Source: Chrysopilus asiliformis
Lineage: Eukaryota > Arthropoda > Insecta > Diptera > Rhagionidae
Assembly (NCBI GenBank): GCA_964034945.1
Contig: OZ035962.1
Coordinates: 9,933,789 to 9,997,788, forward strand
Direction of reading: 5' to 3'
DNA: 64,000 bases
Both the position numbers and the translations under genes were made by a program. Every line of letters begins with the position of its first letter. The first letter of the stretch is position 1. The notes beneath the pieces were generated by a model. It did no database searches, had not been told where the DNA came from, and saw nothing but the letters and a program-made list of their open reading frames with translations. This document shows positions 12,373-23,433 of the stretch, in pieces.

Positions 12373-12656
12373 TCTACGAAACGGAAATGGAAAAAGACTC
12401 AAAAAGAATGATTCTTTTTCGATTCTGTTTCATTCGCGAATCGAAATGTTGAGTTAAAAAAAGGTTCCGATTCGCTCGCGATCGAATTAAACCGCCAAAA
12501 ATCGGTTTCAATTCATTCGCGGGCGAATCGAAAAAATAAAATTCTCTGTGAAAAGAATCAGTCGCGAATTTTATTTTATAAAATTCGATTCACGAACGAC
12601 TCAAATGCAATAGAATTTTATTTTCGAATCGTGTATCGAATTTTTCCATTCCCTGG
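12373..12656. mobile_element. GAATCG-rich foldback, possibly hAT-like
   Basis: The right end TTTTTCCATTCCCTG is the complement of a CAGGGAATGG start, a common hAT-type end; the left end GGAAATGGAAAAAGACTC is a weaker match. The interior is a scramble of ATTCGCGAATCGA-like motifs in both orientations. The left boundary is uncertain. Confidence 0.45.
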
Positions 12657-12705
12657 TTTTCACTATCAATATAATGTTTTGATACAAAACGTGAAGAAAT
12701 TATTA

Positions 12706-12877
12706 TTAACCCATTTCTTACCACTGCCCGAAATCGACGTAATTTTTTGATATCCTATTAAGAGCGAGCTATTGAGATCTCATACAAGATTTTTTTGAGT
12801 AAACAAAAATTCACAAATGTGTCTGTTCTTTAAGATATTCTGGTGCAAAAATGCACCGGTGGCCAGAAATGGGTTAA
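12706..12877. mobile_element. piggyBac-like MITE with TTAA target duplications
   Basis: TTAA at 12706-12709 and 12874-12877 flank a 164-bp body with inverted ends: CCCATTTCT at the left and AGAAATGGG at the right, followed by TACCAC and GGTGGCC inside. TTAA target sites are the hallmark of piggyBac-type transposition. Confidence 0.8.
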
Positions 12878-13415
12878 CGGGGAAACACACTGTAGTGGAT
12901 CTAAAAAATTGATTTTTCCGTATTTTTTTAAGCACAGGCTTTTAGTATTATTTTTATAAAATTTTAATTTTAAAAATTTCGAATGTCTGTCTTTTGGAAG
13001 AGTGTGTTCCCCTTTAAGCTATTCAGTACAATAAACATTTATTGTTATCTGAAAAAAAAACTATTGAATAATTTGTGTTTATAAAATATAAAAATAAATT
13101 CTAAGCAAAACTCGCTATAATACAATTAAAATAATATATTTTAAAATGAATTTTAAGTATGATCTCATTTATCCGACAAAGGAGCACTTTTTTTTTAAAT
13201 TTTTTTAAAATTGGCCTAAGTACCAAAGTGTGTAAAAATAAATTAAGGACGTAATTCTTAAAGCATATGGAATAACCTTGCTTTGGAAGGACTAACATAT
13301 CTTTTAACACAAAGGAATTAATTTTTTCCTTTTGAAGACCGAATTTATGCACCTATTTAATTTTTGATAATGGCAACTAATCTAAATGGAATTTGATAGC
13401 TAAGATTCCAAGATT

Positions 13416-14363
13416 TTACTCCTTTTTCTTAATGCCTAAAAGTGCCTCGGCAACCCCAAGGAAATAAACCATTTGGGCAATTCCAAAGAGGGGGGCAATC
13501 ACAATCATACGACAAAGGCCGCCCTTGAAGAAGGCCGTGAATCCTTCGTGTTTTAGGGTTTTCACGAAACAATCGGAAATTCCCTTAAACACAATTTCCC
13601 CCTCGGCTTTCTTGAGTGCCTGTAGTCTTGTTTTGACCACATCGAAAGGATTTACAGCCAATGCTGCGAAGGATCCGGCAGTGCAGCCAGACAGGAATGA
13701 ACACCAAAATACAGCCTCTCCAGAACCATCAGATTTTCGTGGACCCAAGCCATTTAGAGTGGCGAAGAGTGGAAAATAGACAACTGAGAAGGACACATCC
13801 CGCAGCATTGTGGCACCGATTCCCTTATACAATCCAAAGATTCCCTTTTCCTTTAACAATTGAATGGTCAATTTTGTGGCAGAAATCTTGGGAATCGTTT
13901 TGCCAGCCAACTTCGCCTGGGCAGCAACACGTCCGGCGTCCTGCATTTGAATTTTCAAGAGTTCCATTGGAGTTGTGATAACAATTTGGCAAAGGCCAGC
14001 CAACCCTCCTGCGGCCATTTGTCTGGGAACCGGAAGCTCCCCTTTGGAAGTGGTAAGATGATGTCGGAAGAAGTCGTTGGCTGCCAATTTTATCGCCTTC
14101 TCGGGAGTAATTAGAAGAATATTGACGGCTGATCCCCGGTACATCCCAAAGTATCCTTCAGCCCGATATGTTTTCTTAAAACAGTCCAACATATTTTTGT
14201 ACATTTTCTCGCCATTCGGTCCAACTTGTTGATTTTGCAGTCGGGTCTTCACCAAATCCAGTGGGAATACGCAGGACACACCGATAATACCTGCTATTCC
14301 ACCATTTACTATTTTTGGTAGTAAGGCAAATTGCTTGGGGGCTGCTTGTTGTGGTGTCGACAT
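13416..14363 (-). CDS. Mitochondrial glutamate carrier (SLC25A18/A22-like), intronless
   Basis: Inner-membrane carrier that moves glutamate with a proton into the matrix. The 315 residues form the three repeats of the SLC25 family, each with its signature: PLDLVK (34-39), PMELLK (132-137) and PFDVVK (239-244), followed by Q- or G-containing helices. The segments around [20 protein letters not shown] (77-96) and [14 protein letters not shown] are typical of the glutamate carrier subfamily. The coding region is a single exon, unlike every other large gene in the window. The ATG has a good context (CTCACCATG). The gene lies between AKR copies B and C on the opposite strand, with no evident functional link to them. 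It could be a retrocopy, but the frame is fully intact and nothing looks decayed. Confidence 0.95.
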   Translation of the reverse strand: MSTPQQAAPKQFALLPKIVNGGIAGIIGVSCVFPLDLVKTRLQNQQVGPNGEKMYKNMLDCFKKTYRAEGYFGMYRGSAVNILLITPEKAIKLAANDFFRHHLTTSKGELPVPRQMAAGGLAGLCQIVITTPMELLKIQMQDAGRVAAQAKLAGKTIPKISATKLTIQLLKEKGIFGLYKGIGATMLRDVSFSVVYFPLFATLNGLGPRKSDGSGEAVFWCSFLSGCTAGSFAALAVNPFDVVKTRLQALKKAEGEIVFKGISDCFVKTLKHEGFTAFFKGGLCRMIVIAPLFGIAQMVYFLGVAEALLGIKKKE

Positions 14364-14867
14364 GGTGAGATTTTTTGTCGCAGGAAGTTAAATTGATTGA
14401 CTAGGTTTGGTGAGTTTCTTTTTATTTAATACTTAGAAACTATAAATTCCTTAAACTCAATGTTGGTTCTCCATTGTGTGTATAATGTCTAACGCTAGTA
14501 ACGAACGGTAACTAAAAATTTCAGCTTTAATATAAATGTTACGTAAGTCTTAAACTACTTACATTTGAAATGATTTTTTCTACTTTTTAGCAACACTTTG
14601 ACTAGCACCTACCGCAGAAAGTATACTTGTCAAAGTTTTTTTTTTATTTAATTCAATCTTTATCATACATTCTATCTGTCAAAAGTTCACCCACATAAAT
14701 GTTTATGGAAAATTGTATTAAGCTTACGGAATTAGAATTGAACTTTTGATAAAAGCTTATAGAATCATCATGGTGAACGTTTATTGCTCAAAAGAGTATT
14801 AAATAAAACGAGGAAAGTGTAAAGCGGGTAAGGTAAAGAAATTGTAAAAACGGTAGACAAAATTTTT
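14364..14867. other. Upstream flank of the carrier gene
   Basis: AT-rich 5' flank on the minus-strand side. No defined promoter motif could be chosen, and no gene was seen. Confidence 0.5.
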
Positions 14868-15130
14868 ATGAAAAAAAAAATCCATTTGTATGGAAGAGAG
14901 GGGAAGGATTGGTTCGATTGGATTTCGATGTATGGAACGGTTTTGTAAAACCATATTCTAAACACATTCCGTTTTATAAATTTTTTGATACTATGCATCG
15001 TTTTCGAGAAAATAGAAAAGAAAGTATTCAATTTGTATGGGTGAGGAAGGAAGGAGTGGTTCATCTGAATTTTGATGTATAGATAAGTTATGTAAAATTT
15101 TAAATGTGAAGCAAATTGTAATGGTTCAAA
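14868..15130 (+). repeat. Fragment of the TTTTTATACCC dispersed element family
   Basis: Shares TCCATTTGTATGGAAGAGAG, GGATTTCGATGTATGG, TATTCTAAACACATT and CGTTTTCGAGAAAAT in order with the copy near 28290. The microsatellite part is missing here. Confidence 0.6.
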
Positions 15131-15339
15131 ATGAATCGTGAAATTTTTGAAAGCCCGATCAGAGGGAAGAGGGTTTGTCTGAATTTTTGTTTGTTACTAC
15201 AAATATAAAAAGTGTAGTGGATGTTTTAGATTTTCAAAATACAAAAGAAATTGCATAGCAAGCAAAACTTTTAGAAACAAGTCATTCCACTATTGGAAGT
15301 TGTTTAATAAAAAGCGCTACAGGAACACTTTAAAAAAAA

Positions 15340-15510
15340 GCGTTAAACGCAGTAATTTCCGCGGAAATTGCGCCGCAGTCAAAAATTCTTGGGTTTCGAA
15401 GTCAATTTATTAGTCATTAAGAAATGACAACTCTAAATTGCATGATTTCGGGACAAAGGTTTAGTTTCCGGGACAACATGCTTATATCCGATACTGACGT
15501 ATGGTCACCC
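15340..15510 (+). repeat. Dispersed repeat, CGGGACGTATGGTCACC family, copy 3
   Basis: Contains TGCGCCGCAG, TTTCGGGACAAAGG, TTTCCGGGACAACATGC and GACGTATGGTCACC in the same order as the copies at 1880 and 6165. Confidence 0.7.
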
Positions 15511-15929
15511 ACTTATAAGCAACTTTTTATAACCGTTTTTCATACAAATGTGAACATTTCATATTTTGCATGGTTTTTCTTTAGTGGTCACAATTTTTAG
15601 TTGTGAATGCTTAATTTTCTATGTTTAACAAATCGTAAAAGTGAATGCTTTGGCGAATAATGTAAATCCCAACGTTGAACATTTATCCGTAGAAAAAGCT
15701 CTTCCATTGAAGCTCTCAAAGTTTTGCCGCTTTTTCCTCCCGTTATGTGACTTTCTGTCGGCTTCGTACTGAAAGAAATTGAAGGTGAAAGAAATCGTAA
15801 AATTAATTCCTTCTGGAGTGATTTAAGGTATACAAATCGCTGACTCATATACGTAAGTAATGTAAACAATCATTTCTGATAATTAAAGAAAAAAACCAAA
15901 TATTAAACGAAAAAACAGTCGACGCGAAA

Positions 15930-18570
15930 ATGAGTGGGAGCGGTGGGAGATTTGCGGCAGTGTTGAAACGAGTGAATTGTCATCGGTGGCGGCTTTTGTC
16001 GCTCTCGGATGATTCTTTGCATGGAAATACTTTTAACATTCTTTTTCGTCAATTTGGCGCTTTTGGTAATCGATTTTACAATAAACTTGATCGTTGTAGT
16101 GCGAACTTTCCATTTAACGCTTTGAACATAAACGGAACTGGACATCAACCGGAAGGAAATTTTGTATTAAGCAGAAGTGAATTCTCCAGTAAAGTAAATA
16201 TGCCGATTGCACCGAAAGTAAAACTTAATAACGGGTTGGAAATGCCCATTTTTGGACTGGGAACATACTCGGTAAGATTTTTAAAAAAATATGCAAGAAA
16301 TTGTTGATAAGATTATATGCGACCATGCTGGAAAGAGACATACATAATAAAATGACAGCCGGGAAGTTATGTCAATTGTCAAAGCACAAAAGCTAATTAG
16401 AGTACTTTTATAGGGTGTGGCCTTTTGATAATACCATCGCCATTTTAAAATGTTCGGATTAAAATAGTAAATTCGGTAATTGCTCGATATGATGAACTCA
16501 AAAAAAAAAAAATAAAGCGAAGCTGGTTATTGTATCGAATTGTTCACCTAAAACTGCCACTTTATAGGTTCTTACTTTCCTCTGTTGCAGTATTTATGAC
16601 GGAGACCGACTCTAAAATGGGGGCACATAAAAACTTTTTAATCAGTACGAAATCCATTTCAAGGAAAATTATAAGGATTTCCGTGCATCTGTTTGTCGGT
16701 CTGTCCGTTTTATGTATCTTAAATAACTCGAGAACGTGTTGATCTAGCGGCTGAAAACTTGTAAATGAGTTTTACAAAAATCGTAGTTTCCTATCAACTT
16801 TTGGAAAAGTAACGTTAGCACTTTTTTTTTTTAAATTCTGTTTTTTGAAAATCTCTCGAAAAATAAAAATACATACAATCAAATTTAAAGGAAATAAAAT
16901 TTTCTACATTTTCTGCTTTGACAATTTTTACGTATCCCTAACGATTCTTAAAATATTTGTAAAAATTAAGTTTTTTTTGAAAATTTCTCGAGAAGCATGT
17001 GCTTTTGAGAAACAATGAACATAACCAATTTCAAAGAAAATATGATTTCCTTAATTTTTTCCTTTAAAGGTTTTTACATATCTTTAACGGTTTTTGAAAT
17101 ATTTGAAAAGGTATTATTTTTTACATCCAATTTCGGCAACTAAATATTGCAGAGGAAAGTTTTGTGTTGATCACAACTGATATTTTTTGTTTAGTACAAA
17201 TGCAATCTTATACAGATCAAATTCAACTTTTTACAAATCAAATTCGATTAGAAAATTTTTTTAGTAATGTCATTTTTTATGAAAATCTTTCGAGTTTTGG
17301 CTGCATTATTTAAAATTTTTTAGCGTAAAGTCGTTTTTTTTTGCAGAACTTATCAAAAAAAAACCTTTCACACTCGTAAAATCTGCTAAAATCGGCCAAA
17401 TTTTGTTATGCAGAGAAATGAGTAATGGCAACTAATTTTTTTTATTTTTTCCCCAGTCAAAGGAAAATGAGGGCGAAATTGCTATCAAGCACGCTATAGA
17501 TAGTGGTTATCGTCATATTGACACGGCATTTTTCTATCAAAATGAAGAAGAAGTTGGAAGGGCTGTAAACGCTAAAATTTCTGAGGGTGTTATAAAAAGG
17601 CAGGATATGTTTATTGTTACCAAAGTGAGTTAATTTAATTATTTATTTTATTATGTTGATTTTTGTTATTAAAAAATTTCAGTTGTGGTGTATTCATCAT
17701 GCTCCAGATAAAGTTGAATATGCCTGCAGAAAATCACTTGAGAAACTAAATTTGGATTACATTGATTTGTATTTAATGCACATTCCAGTTGGGTATGCGT
17801 ATCTCGATGATAACACTTTATTGCCAAAAGATGACTCTGGAAAGCTAATGTTAACGTATGATTTGATTTGAGTTTTTTAAATGATGGCAGATTAATTTTT
17901 TTTCTTTCTTCAGTGATGTTGACTATCTTGATACATGGAAAGCTATGGAAAAACTTGTGAAACTAGGATTGGTCCGAAGTATTGGAGTTTCAAACTTCAA
18001 CAGTGAACAAATCGAAAGAGTTCTTCAAAATTGCGAAATCAAACCAGTCAATAATCAAGTAAAGCTTAAATAATTAACAGAATAATTTAACAATGATTTA
18101 AAATTAAGGTTGAATGCCATCCTGGTTTAAATCAAAAGAAATTAACTGCATTTTGCAAAGCACGAGATATTACTCTAACTGCCTATTGTCCATTGGGTCG
18201 TCCAAATCCAGAAGAGAAACTTCCAAAATATTTATATGATGATAAGGTCAAAGCGATTGCTGATAAATATAAGAAAACCTCTTCTCAAGTGGGTTTAAGA
18301 TATTTGGTAAATTATTCTATAAGTTTAATACATTTGTTTGATAAAATTCTTAATAATTTTTTTTTTTAACAGATTGATATTGGAACAATTCCCATTCCCA
18401 AGTCGGTTACCAAAGCTAGAATCGAACAAAATATCGATATATTCGATTTTAAACTGTCTGATGATGACATTAAAATTATGGATACATTCAATACTGGCGA
18501 ACGATTTGTGCCTTTCTTGTTAATCAAAGGACAGAATCATAAATATTTCCCATTTAAAATTGAATTCTAA
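15930..18570 (+). CDS. Aldo-keto reductase, copy C, with N-terminal extension (six exons, 407 or 317 aa)
   Basis: Third tandem AKR. Exons: 15930-16271, 17457-17624, 17683-17855, 17914-18058, 18109-18306, 18373-18570. The core starting at ATG 16200 ([12 protein letters not shown]) aligns end to end with copy B and is 317 residues; numbered from there, D46, Y51, K80 and H113 form the active site and IPKSVTKAR the NADPH loop. Unlike A and B, the frame is open for 90 codons upstream to ATG 15930, the first ATG after an in-frame stop at 15858. That extension begins [20 protein letters not shown], rich in Arg and Lys with no acidic residue in its first 25, the composition of a mitochondrial targeting sequence. 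If ATG 16200 is used instead, the product is cytosolic. Intron 1 (1185 bp) carries a transposon. The residue after the catalytic His is Ile. Confidence 0.9.
16574..17160 (-). mobile_element. ACTTTCCTC...GAGGAAAGT dispersed element in AKR-C intron 1
   Basis: Starts ACTTTCCTCTGTTGCAG and ends GCAGAGGAAAGT, 587 bp. It is reversed relative to the copies at 9128 and 54205: the complements of CGGACAGACC and CTCGAGTTATTTAAGATAC lie in its first half. The downstream flank GTTGATCACAACTGATATT is also shared with the other copies, so the true boundary may lie a little further out. Confidence 0.75.
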
Positions 18571-18841
18571 ATGTTTTTCAAAAAAATTGTTATTAAGATT
18601 CAATGTCCATACATAATATAGTTTTGTATTAAATCGTTGTTATAAAAGAAGTGAATTTTGAATTTATATTTGGCCTGGTGGAAATGAAAGAAATCGTAGA
18701 AGTGAGATTTTACCGCCCGCTTTTTTTTGGCACGCTTGATTCGATTAAAACACGTTTTCAAATCGGCAACTGCAACAATTTTTTCGACCATTTTCTGTAT
18801 AATAAATTACAGTAGAAGCTACAATTGCCAACTGGCAATCA
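18571..18841. other. 3' flank of AKR copy C
   Basis: Trailer and intergenic DNA; no gene seen. Confidence 0.5.
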
Positions 18842-19020
18842 TTAACACGTTCACGCCGGCGCGTACCACCGGTGGCCCGCACTAGACTGTCTCATCGGAC
18901 GGCGCGTACCACCGGTGTCTAATAGTACATTTGATTGTGCTATTAGACGGTACGTAACACCAAATATTTAGATCTTTAATCTGAACCCGAACTTTTTAAC
19001 CCGAAGACCTGAGAGTCACG
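18842..19020 (+). repeat. piggyBac-like end with duplicated GCGCGTACCACCGGTG motif
   Basis: Begins TTAACACGTTCACGCCGG, a TTAA followed by a piggyBac-style end. The motif GGCGCGTACCACCGGTG occurs twice (about 18858 and 18901). A matching right-hand TTAA end was not found, so this is probably a remnant. Confidence 0.5.
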
Positions 19021-19324
19021 CTCTCGTTTCGACACAATTTTAATATTTGATTCTCTGACAAAAGAACCGTCACTCGATTTCAGGTGACATGGGAGCCAAA
19101 GTTTAATTTCCAATCACATCCTGCTATAAGGAAATTGCTAAAGTGTGACGGTCTCATGTGCGGTTATTGAATTTAGTACTAAAATTCGCCACTTTATTGG
19201 TGCTAATTCTCCCATTATTGTCGCCAAAAGTGAGAAAATGCTTTACTTCCGAAGTGTTTATTGTGAAACCTTAACAAGCGTATTTTACACACTTTTATTT
19301 ATAAAAACTTGAAAATTTTCTCAA

Positions 19325-19770
19325 ATTTTTATACCCGTATGGTGAAACTAAAGGTCCGTCCGTCCGTCTGTCTGTCTGTCTGTGGCGCGGATTGCGGGCG
19401 CATGGATTGAGCTAGAGACTTGAAATTTTGCGCAGATCCGTTTTTCGTAAAATGCGAGGCTAAGTTCGTTAATGGGCAAAAATGGACCATTAGGGGGGGT
19501 ACCCCCCATAGGAACGAAAATGTTTTTCGAAAATATCTCAAAAACTGTGCATCCTATCAAAAAAGTCCAAGAACAAAAGTTATTTAAAATATGATTCTAC
19601 ATAAAACTCCCATACATCAAAATCCGATTGGAACAAGTTTTAAAAAAATCTTATTGGAAAATTTGAATTCAAATGAAATTTTGATACGCCGTTCAATTAA
19701 ATCATCATACGGGTTTTCAATAATTGCCAGATTCGCAATTATAGCTTTTGTTATGTTTTCCACTAAAAAT
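19325..19770 (-). mobile_element. Copy of the TTTTTATACCC dispersed element family
   Basis: Carries TTTTTATACCCGTATGGTGA, a short CCGTCTGTCTG microsatellite, GGCGCGGATTGCGGGCGCA, TTGAGCTAGAGACTTGAAAT, a GGGGGGGTACCCCCC palindrome and AATTATAGCTTTTGTTATG. The same order is seen at 33590-34075. No intact protein is present. Confidence 0.8.
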
Positions 19771-19940
19771 GTCTTACTAAAAAGTTTGGATAAAATCGTT
19801 ATGTAAAATAACATCAAGTTTTGAATTTGAAATAAAGAGCCATATCCAATTAGAAAAACTGTTTGGATTTAGGCCTAAAAGTGGTCGATGTTTATGAAGC
19901 TTTTGCCAACATTTCAGATCGATCGGATTCTTGGTTTAAG

Positions 19941-20046
19941 TTATCCCAAGTAACCAAATAGGGCGTAAAGTGGTCGTCGCGACCATAAAGATTCGATGTT
20001 AAAGTCGCCACGACCACTTTACGCCCTATTTGGTTACTTGGGATAA
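19941..20046. mobile_element. Near-perfect 106-bp hairpin element
   Basis: The left arm TTATCCCAAGTAACCAAATA then GGGCGTAAAGTGGTCGT pairs with a right arm that is its near-exact complement, about 43 bp each, around a loop of about 20 nt. A diverged relative lies at 55275-55375 (shared GTGGTCGT, CCATAAAG, ACGACCACTTT). Confidence 0.85.
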
Positions 20047-21419
20047 TAAGGAGTCGCCCCTTAAATAACGTGCAATTCCTATTATAATATACTACTTGTA
20101 TATTAAAATACATAAATTATTACAAGAGTAATCAGTAGCAAATTTTAATCCTTTAAACTTATTTGGATTATTTTTGATTCATGCCTCAAATACTAAAAAA
20201 AATCCATGAATTTTACAAATCAGCAAACAGAAAAACGAAGCTCTCATAGGTGATGCTAATCACACTGTAATTTATGACCTTCATGCCCAATTTCATTGCA
20301 ATTTCAATAAACATTCAAATGCGTGTTACATAAATGATCCATAAACACGGAAATAGCTGCATACTTAAGAGAAAAAAAATAATTACTACCAAAACGATGT
20401 GCTGTAAATTTTAGGAAATTACAATAATTATCAAGAAAGAGTTTATTTTCAAGAAGAAATTCACTTTCACGCCAATTCCAACTTTGGTTAGATAATGAAG
20501 TCGAATGCGGTCGAGCGTTAATTAAAATTTACAAAAAATTCAATTACGATCACAAGTCATTTGAGAATGGATGATTAGTGCGTAATACGAAAGTTTTGTT
20601 GGTTTTCCAAAATTGAATTTCATCATTGTTGGTATGTAAAGAAGCATGAACGCATGCACGAAATATAATCGTTGTAAGAAATTTGCTAATTGGCTGATCT
20701 TGTGTAACATTTAGTAAACTAAGTGAATAATTGATCACTGGCCAGTATCATTGAGATATTGAATTCTGAAAACTTAAAAATTATTCAAAACACGACGATT
20801 TAACGTTTATTTCCGGATGATAGTGGTATTATTTATTAGCTGTGGATTAATCTACATGGATTTGATTGATTTTTTCAATCACACGTAGAACAAATTGGAA
20901 TGCTTGAAGCGAATAAACTCTTCGGGGTCTAGGTCCAATTGAGTTTTTTTAAGGTCACTAGGCAGTGGGTGATATCTGAGGCTAGCATATAAAAAACAAA
21001 CGCAATATCTGAACTTTATTGTGTTGTTTTGTTAATTTTATTTATCGAAATTTTTTTGGGGGTTTTTCATTATACAAGAAATTTATAGTTCATTCACTTC
21101 GGTTTTTTCTAAATGCATTCAATGGTCGAAATCGTTCGGCTTTAGAGTTGAAGTATGTTTTTAGAATTGGGTGAGGAAGTCCTTCCAATTGGCGATATAT
21201 TGACCAATTGGTCATTGTGTCATCAATTGGACAACTTTACATTTCGAGCTCATTATCTCGAAATGTAAAGTGGTTTTTGTTGTAAGCATATAAATTTCCC
21301 CAAAACAAAACTTTTATAAAGCATATTCAGAATAGTTTCTAGTCTGCGTCCTTTAAAGTTTTTTCTCTTCACAAAAATTAACAAAAAGACAATAAATTTC
21401 AGCATTCGCATTCGTATTT
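20047..21419. other. AT-rich intergenic DNA, no gene seen
   Basis: I see no supported gene, RNA or bounded repeat. Confidence 0.5.
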
Positions 21420-21985
21420 ACTTCCCTCCCTTCCCTTACTCTCCCCACCTGTCGGTCTACTTTCATATGTTAGAGATTGAGCCCGAGGAACATCTGTGCC
21501 GAATTTCAGGCTAGAAACTAAGCTTCGGATTCACTTCGCTACTTTGTGTATGTATGGACGACTCTATCTCTGTGGAATTATCTATGCGAAAATTATCTAT
21601 GCGGAATTTCGAATTCACTTTACACCTTCCCCTTACTCTCCCACCTTCACGGCTTCTTTTCAATGGGTCTGTGCTAGAGCTGGACCCTCGACGAACATCT
21701 GTGCCAAATTACAGGCCGATCGGCTCGGTAGTTTTCCCGCGAAAGAGTAACATAGAAGAAAAAGCAAGCTTCGAACTCAACATAGAAGAAAAAACAAGCT
21801 TCGAACTCAATTTTCTTGCTCATTCCACCGCTCGGGCTACTTTCCAATAGGCCACAGCGTCATCGGTTCAGCATCGGTTCAGCAAATTTCAGGTCAATCG
21901 GTTTAGCAATTTTCACGTGAAGGAGGAACAGACAGACAGATAGCCAGACAGACAGACATCAAGTCATTTTTAAATATTAGTATGA
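21420..21985 (+). repeat. Retroelement-like repeat with internal tandem units, copy 2
   Basis: Same family as 8155-8632: GCCGAATTTCAGGC, ACAGGCCGATCGGCTCGGTA, TTTTCCCGCGAAAGAGTAAC, then GAGGAACAGACAGACAG and TAAATATTAGTATGATGA at the end. It also holds a short direct duplication (AACATAGAAGAAAAA followed by CAAGCTTCGAACTC, twice near 21750-21810). Confidence 0.75.
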
Positions 21986-22234
21986 TGAATATTAACGTTT
22001 TTCGTCATAATTGAGGCTTTTATAAAAACGTACTGATCTACATGTTGTTAAGCTACATGTTGCTGTATTCACAGCTTATATTATGAAATTTTGTCGCTTA
22101 CAACTTTTTCACATTAAGGTATCAATATCCGTTACACACAATATGGTAAAACTAATATATCATGTGAATTCAAGATATAAATTCTTTTTTTTTGCGATTT
22201 AGCGGCCACTAAAAGTTTCGTGAACCCCACACTA

Positions 22235-22343
22235 ACAGCCTTATTCTAGCTACGGTCACTAGTCACGACTCGGTCACAAGAGCCTCAAATTCTATGGACT
22301 TGTGACTTGTGACTTAAGTATCACAACGCCAGAATACGGCTGT
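22235..22343. mobile_element. Small foldback with ACAGCC(T/G)TATTCT ends
   Basis: The left end ACAGCCTTATTCTAGC matches the complement of the right end GCCAGAATACGGCTGT with two mismatches; 109 bp. Confidence 0.65.
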
Positions 22344-22998
22344 AAGCCTGACTTATCTTTTGGAAAGGATTTCTCTAAACTTTAGACAAAAAAATGAAAT
22401 TTTCTAATATTTTGCTTATATAAATAAAGAATTTTTCAATGTTAAACTACATTCTAAACATTCATATATCTGACTAAAGTTGTATGTTAAACGTTCTAAA
22501 ATTTGCATTGTTTTAAACAAAAGGACAACATTTTCCATATGCGAATTGAATACAAAAATTTGTTCTTATAGCGATTTTAAACAGTCTGAGTAGAGTGATT
22601 TGATTGCAAATCGCACGTGCTTTGAATATTATAGAAGGTGTCGGCTGATTTTATGAAACCGGAGACAACAATCTTCTAGTAAATTTTTACCTTCGGTTGA
22701 TGGTTGTCTTCAACAAGTGGCTACAAATGTGTAATTTCAACACGTAGATAAAAAAAAAAACGCAAAAAGAGAGCTATAAACACTCTTCTTTTCTATGGTA
22801 AAGTTTTCTTAGTATTTTTCTGTTTGCAACTCAAAATGTATTACATTGTAAATTATTACAAATTTATTAAATTAGCAAAAAATTTGTCCATTTTGATTGC
22901 AAGTTAAATTGCTCAAAATTACTCCCATAGACAATCGGATTGCACAAATTGTCAAAAAGGTGGAATAATTTAAAATTTCAGTGATGAAATTTAATACA

Positions 22999-23433
22999 AA
23001 ATTTTATTTATTGTTATTTATTTGATTGCAATTTCCCTCTAATGATTTGTTGTGAAAAATTTTTATTCTCAAGGTCTGATTTAATTTCGGTTCTATAATT
23101 TTCGAATTTTTCGGTAAAGTAGTCATCAAAGTATCGTCTATATTTTTTTTGTTGTACTGGATATGATGATAAACGCGGCAACGGATTATTGGGCACAAGG
23201 TCTCTTGCAGGTGTAATTTGCTTACCGGAGATAATGAGACGGAGATGCTTTGTTTTCTATTGTGCCGGTGATTTTTACATGCGATAAAATTCACGTTAGG
23301 ACTATTAAACTCTAAATTTGATGTTTTCTGCGATTTTACACGCGCATATGAGCGTAGAAATTTACTTAAATACGATTTTTGACGAAACAATGGATTTTTT
23401 GTGCAAATAATAGTAACAATTAGCTTCATTGTA
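22999..23433 (-). CDS. Doubtful small gene or gene remnant, function unknown
   Basis: On the minus strand a frame ending at 23014 reads a hydrophilic, Tyr- and Lys-rich tail (NPLPRLSSYPVQQKKYRRYF, then FDDYFTEKFENYR) that stops just before two AATAAA poly(A) signals near 22999-23010. Upstream, in a different frame, an ATG at 23431 begins MKLIVTIIC, like a truncated signal peptide. The frames do not join without a frameshift or an unseen intron; the only donor/acceptor pair between them would make an intron of about 24 nt, too short. It may be a decayed gene, the last exon of a gene, or chance. I recognise no family. Confidence 0.25.

Noticed and set aside
13525..14114. Plus-strand frames opposite the carrier gene
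   Set aside because: Shadows of a strongly conserved minus-strand SLC25 frame.
15903..16148. Minus-strand frame opposite the AKR-C extension
   Set aside because: The plus-strand frame joins in phase with a conserved AKR exon; the antisense frame has no such support.
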